Of a stretch of 6,891 bases of DNA, positions 4,878 to 6,891 are shown piece by piece. The notes beneath the pieces are model-generated. The model saw nothing but the letters and a program-made list of their open reading frames with translations. It was not told the origin of the DNA and did not search any database. The stretch is from JBBDIO01 sp040880365. GTDB taxonomy: Bacteria; Chloroflexota; Anaerolineae; Caldilineales; Caldilineaceae. The translations under genes and the position numbers were made by a program. The stretch is from the NCBI GenBank assembly GCA_040880365.1, contig JBBDIO010000072.1, forward strand, positions 1 through 6,891. The letters are read 5' to 3'. The number at the start of each line of letters is the position of its first letter. Positions within the stretch are counted from its first letter, which is position 1.

Positions 4878-5651
4878 ATGAGCGTTTTGCTGGCAGAAAT
4901 GACGCGTGAACAGATTCGCGCGGCGGCACCCAATTCGATTGCCGTTTTGCCCACCGCATCGATTGAACAACATGGCCCGCATATGGCGGTGATCACCGAC
5001 ACGCTGTTGTGCGGGACGGTGGCCCAGCAGTCGGCGGAAAAAGCCGCGGGCCGCGCCAATATTCTGATTGCGCCCGTATTGTGTTTTGGCAATTCCCACC
5101 ACCATCGCCCCTTTCCCGGTGTATTATCTCTGGCAAGCCCCAACTATATGGCGGCGGTTACCGATGTGCTGGAAGGTCTAATGCTGAGCGGATTCCGCAA
5201 GCTGATTATCCTGAACGGGCATGGTGGCAACACCGATTCTAATGCGGTGGTTGCGCTGGATTTTGTAAACCGCCTGGATAATCCAGTCACAGTCGCCACC
5301 GCGCCTTATTGGGAGATTGCGCGACCCACGATTGTGGAGAAGGGTATCATGGAAGGCGCGCTGATCCCTGGGCACGCCGGACGTTTTGAAACGTCGATGG
5401 TCATGGCGCTGCGCCCGGATCTGGTGGATGCGGATGCGCTCGCCAAGGTTGAAGATGCCAGTGCCAAATCGGGCGGGATCTTTGGGCGATTGGTGGGCGG
5501 TATGGTGCAGACGCATGGCACCTGGGCTGTGAGCGACGGACATTCAGACAATCCGGCCCTGGCTTCGGCAGATGAAGGCCGCGCGCTGTTGGATGTGATT
5601 ACCGATCAGGTCGCGGAGTTCTTTGTTACGTTCGACAAGAACTCTCAATAG
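4878..5651 (+). CDS. Creatininase-family amidohydrolase
   Basis: 257 residues of the creatininase / creatinine amidohydrolase family (PF02633-like), cytosolic metal-dependent hydrolases of cyclic or linear amides. Seen: LPTASIEQHGPH (24-35) with E30 and H32, D41, SHHHRPFPGVLSL (73-85), NGHGGN (113-118) with H115, and GHAGRFETS (165-173) with E171. E30, H32, D41 and H115 correspond in order to creatininase metal ligands E34, H36, D45 and H120. The creatininase Glu122 of GHYEN is Gly here, as in many relatives that act on other substrates, so creatinine itself is unlikely. Length is typical. It probably belongs with the enolase-like gene upstream, given the shared leader motif and strand, though a 223-nt spacer suggests its own promoter. 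Family sure, substrate unknown. Confidence 0.93.
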   Translation: MSVLLAEMTREQIRAAAPNSIAVLPTASIEQHGPHMAVITDTLLCGTVAQQSAEKAAGRANILIAPVLCFGNSHHHRPFPGVLSLASPNYMAAVTDVLEGLMLSGFRKLIILNGHGGNTDSNAVVALDFVNRLDNPVTVATAPYWEIARPTIVEKGIMEGALIPGHAGRFETSMVMALRPDLVDADALAKVEDASAKSGGIFGRLVGGMVQTHGTWAVSDGHSDNPALASADEGRALLDVITDQVAEFFVTFDKNSQ

Positions 5652-5719
5652 GCTGCCGCTTGCGGGATTAGTGGCTGCGACAGTGACCCGACAGTGAAAG
5701 TGGAAGTGAGAAATCTGGC

Positions 5720-6793
5720 ATGGCAAATAGAGACCGGCGGCGCGCGCGCCAACAGAAACGTAAAACAGAAAGCGCACAATCAGCTGCTCCGGTTGTTGCC
5801 GCGGAGGAGGCGCATGCCGATCTGAGGGGTAAAGGAGGGCGGCACAATGCCCAACGATCTCCCGGAATGGCCGCGGTACAATCTGGATGGCCGCAACCGT
5901 TGGATCGCCGCCGGATTGCCATTTTCCTGCTTTTTGCATTCGGTATTGCGTGGGCCGTCGCCGCCTATATCTACTGGACGGGCGGTCTGGTGGACCGTTC
6001 GTCTGAGGATATGTTGTGGGGGCTGCCCACGGTGTTGATTCTGATTGCTGTGGTCTATATGGGTGCGCCCACGTTTGCCAATCTGTTAACGCGCCTGGTG
6101 ACGCGCGAGCCGTGGGACGATCTGTGGATTGCCTGGAATTTTCGCGCGGGCTGGCCCTATTGGGCGATTGCCTGGGTGTTGCCGGGGATCCTGACCATCG
6201 TGGGCGGCGCGGTCTTTTTTGCCCTGTTCCCCCACTATTTCGATGCCGAGTTCACGGGGTTGCAAGCCATGATTGAGGCTGCGGGACCCGACGCCGCGCC
6301 ACCTGCGATGAGTCCGCAGGCTATGATTCTGGTCGGTGCGCTGCAGGGGATTCTGCTCGCGCCGCTGCTTAACGGACCTGCCACCTTCGGCGAGGAATTT
6401 GGCTGGCGCGGTTATCTGCTACAAAAGCTCATGCCGCTGGGTTGGCGTCGGGCTGCGCTGTGGATGGGGCTGATCTGGGGTGTCTGGCATTGGCCGATTC
6501 TTGCCATGGGCCATAACTATGGGCTGGAATATCCCGGCGCACCCTGGGCGGGGATGCTGCTATTCGTGTGGTTTTCATTCTGTGCGGGCACAATTCTGGG
6601 CTGGCTGACCCTGCGTGGTCGCAGCGTGTGGCCCGCCGTGATTGGACATGCTGCCATCAACGGCATTGCCGCGCTGGGCGCGCTGCTGGTCATCGGCGAG
6701 CCGAACCCGCTGCTGGGGCCGTTGCCCGTGGGCGTGGTGGGGATGATTGGCTTTTCGGTGGTGGGATTGTGGATGTTCTGGCGCAAGCCATGA
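5720..6793 (+). CDS. CPBP-family intramembrane glutamic protease
   Basis: 357 residues, a multi-pass membrane protein of the CPBP (Abi/CAAX-protease-like) family. Motifs: EEFGWR (225-230) with E225, E226 and R230; GVWHWP (254-259) with H257; and GHAAIN (309-314) with H310 and N314, the three classical active-site boxes. Hydrophobic segments lie near 66-86, 101-118, 148-169, 201-217, 244-260, 277-297, 302-324 and 334-353. In this genomic setting it could be a maturation or immunity-type protease, but nothing links it to the lanthipeptide genes 5 kb away. The N-terminus is doubtful. Residues 1-60 are basic and Ala/Gln-rich, and a strong ribosome binding site (5831-5838) serves an ATG at 5847 in another frame. 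The assigned start at 5720 has AGTGAG about 9 nt upstream. The membrane part starts at LDRRRIAIF (61-69) whichever start is used. It follows the creatininase-family gene after 68 nt. Confidence 0.88.
   Translation: MANRDRRRARQQKRKTESAQSAAPVVAAEEAHADLRGKGGRHNAQRSPGMAAVQSGWPQPLDRRRIAIFLLFAFGIAWAVAAYIYWTGGLVDRSSEDMLWGLPTVLILIAVVYMGAPTFANLLTRLVTREPWDDLWIAWNFRAGWPYWAIAWVLPGILTIVGGAVFFALFPHYFDAEFTGLQAMIEAAGPDAAPPAMSPQAMILVGALQGILLAPLLNGPATFGEEFGWRGYLLQKLMPLGWRRAALWMGLIWGVWHWPILAMGHNYGLEYPGAPWAGMLLFVWFSFCAGTILGWLTLRGRSVWPAVIGHAAINGIAALGALLVIGEPNPLLGPLPVGVVGMIGFSVVGLWMFWRKP
5831..5838 (+). promoter_or_regulatory. Strong Shine-Dalgarno inside the CPBP reading frame
   Basis: AAAGGAGG stands 8 nt before ATG 5847, which is ideal spacing. 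That ATG is in the +1 frame relative to the CPBP gene, reading MPNDLPEWPRYNLDG and running to a stop at 6036-6038. Either the site is chance, or the true CPBP start is 5847 and one base is missing between about 5850 and 5910. Confidence 0.5.
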
Positions 6794-6830
6794 CGCCCGT
6801 GCAACGTTGCATTTTTGCGTATGGTGCACC

Positions 6831-6864
6831 TGTGATGCCACTGTGTGATGCCACTGTGTGATGC
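6831..6864. repeat. 13-bp tandem repeat (TGTGATGCCACTG), 2.6 copies
   Basis: TGTGATGCCACTG occurs at 6831-6843 and 6844-6856, followed by a partial copy TGTGATGC at 6857-6864. It lies in the non-coding tail after the CPBP stop. The period equals that of the array at 3077-3147, but the sequence differs. No function is visible. Confidence 0.8.
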
Positions 6865-6891
6865 GCGTCTGTAAGAGAGGTGAGGAGCGGG

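Noticed and set aside
6800..6816. Palindrome TGCAACGTTGCA followed by T5 as a terminator of the CPBP gene
   Set aside because: The usable hairpin is only 4 bp with a 4-nt loop, too weak to call.

Overview
The window looks like an accessory stretch of a GC-moderate bacterial chromosome. The best lineage hint is the mersacidin-type leader at the left edge (WKD...YR..LS...LP.NPAG), a style I associate with Chloroflexota and cyanobacteria. The mix of ceramidase-like, enolase-superfamily, creatininase-family and CPBP proteins would suit a Chloroflexota or planctomycete-like genome. This taxonomic reading is an inference, not a proof.

Layout. (1) Positions 1-408, minus strand: one complete class II lanthipeptide precursor gene (131-370) and, downstream of it, the first ten codons of a second (1-30). 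The two share an exact 68-bp segment covering the leader start, ribosome binding site and upstream region. The modifying enzyme (LanM) and the exporter-protease (LanT) are not in the window and would be expected beyond the left edge. (2) 545-595: a long hairpin that probably terminates rpiA. (3) 637-1356, minus: rpiA, ribose-5-phosphate isomerase A, a housekeeping gene. (4) 1357-1525: a short intergenic region with two inverted repeats. (5) 1526-3022, minus: a neutral/alkaline ceramidase-like hydrolase that keeps two predicted zinc histidines but lacks the ceramidase serine. (6) 3023-3400: a divergent control region with an array of five 13-bp repeats and a sharp step in base composition. (7) 3401-4654, plus: an enolase-superfamily (MR/MLE-like) enzyme with an altered active site. 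(8) 4655-4877: a spacer with a tandem repeat and a G.U-rich hairpin. (9) 4878-5651, plus: a creatininase-family amidohydrolase. (10) 5720-6793, plus: a CPBP-family membrane protease whose true N-terminus is uncertain. (11) 6794-6891: a tail with a 13-bp tandem repeat.

How they fit together. The ceramidase-like, enolase-like and creatininase-like genes share an unusual leader motif (TAGAAAGAAT) just before their starts, and the first two diverge from one repeat-bearing region. This suggests a small coordinated locus acting on an amide- or hydroxyacid-type substrate, which I cannot name. The lanthipeptide genes look like the edge of a separate natural-product locus, insulated from rpiA by the terminator. 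The most interesting items are the tandem lanthipeptide precursors, the 13-bp repeat array and the atypical active sites of the enolase-like and ceramidase-like enzymes.
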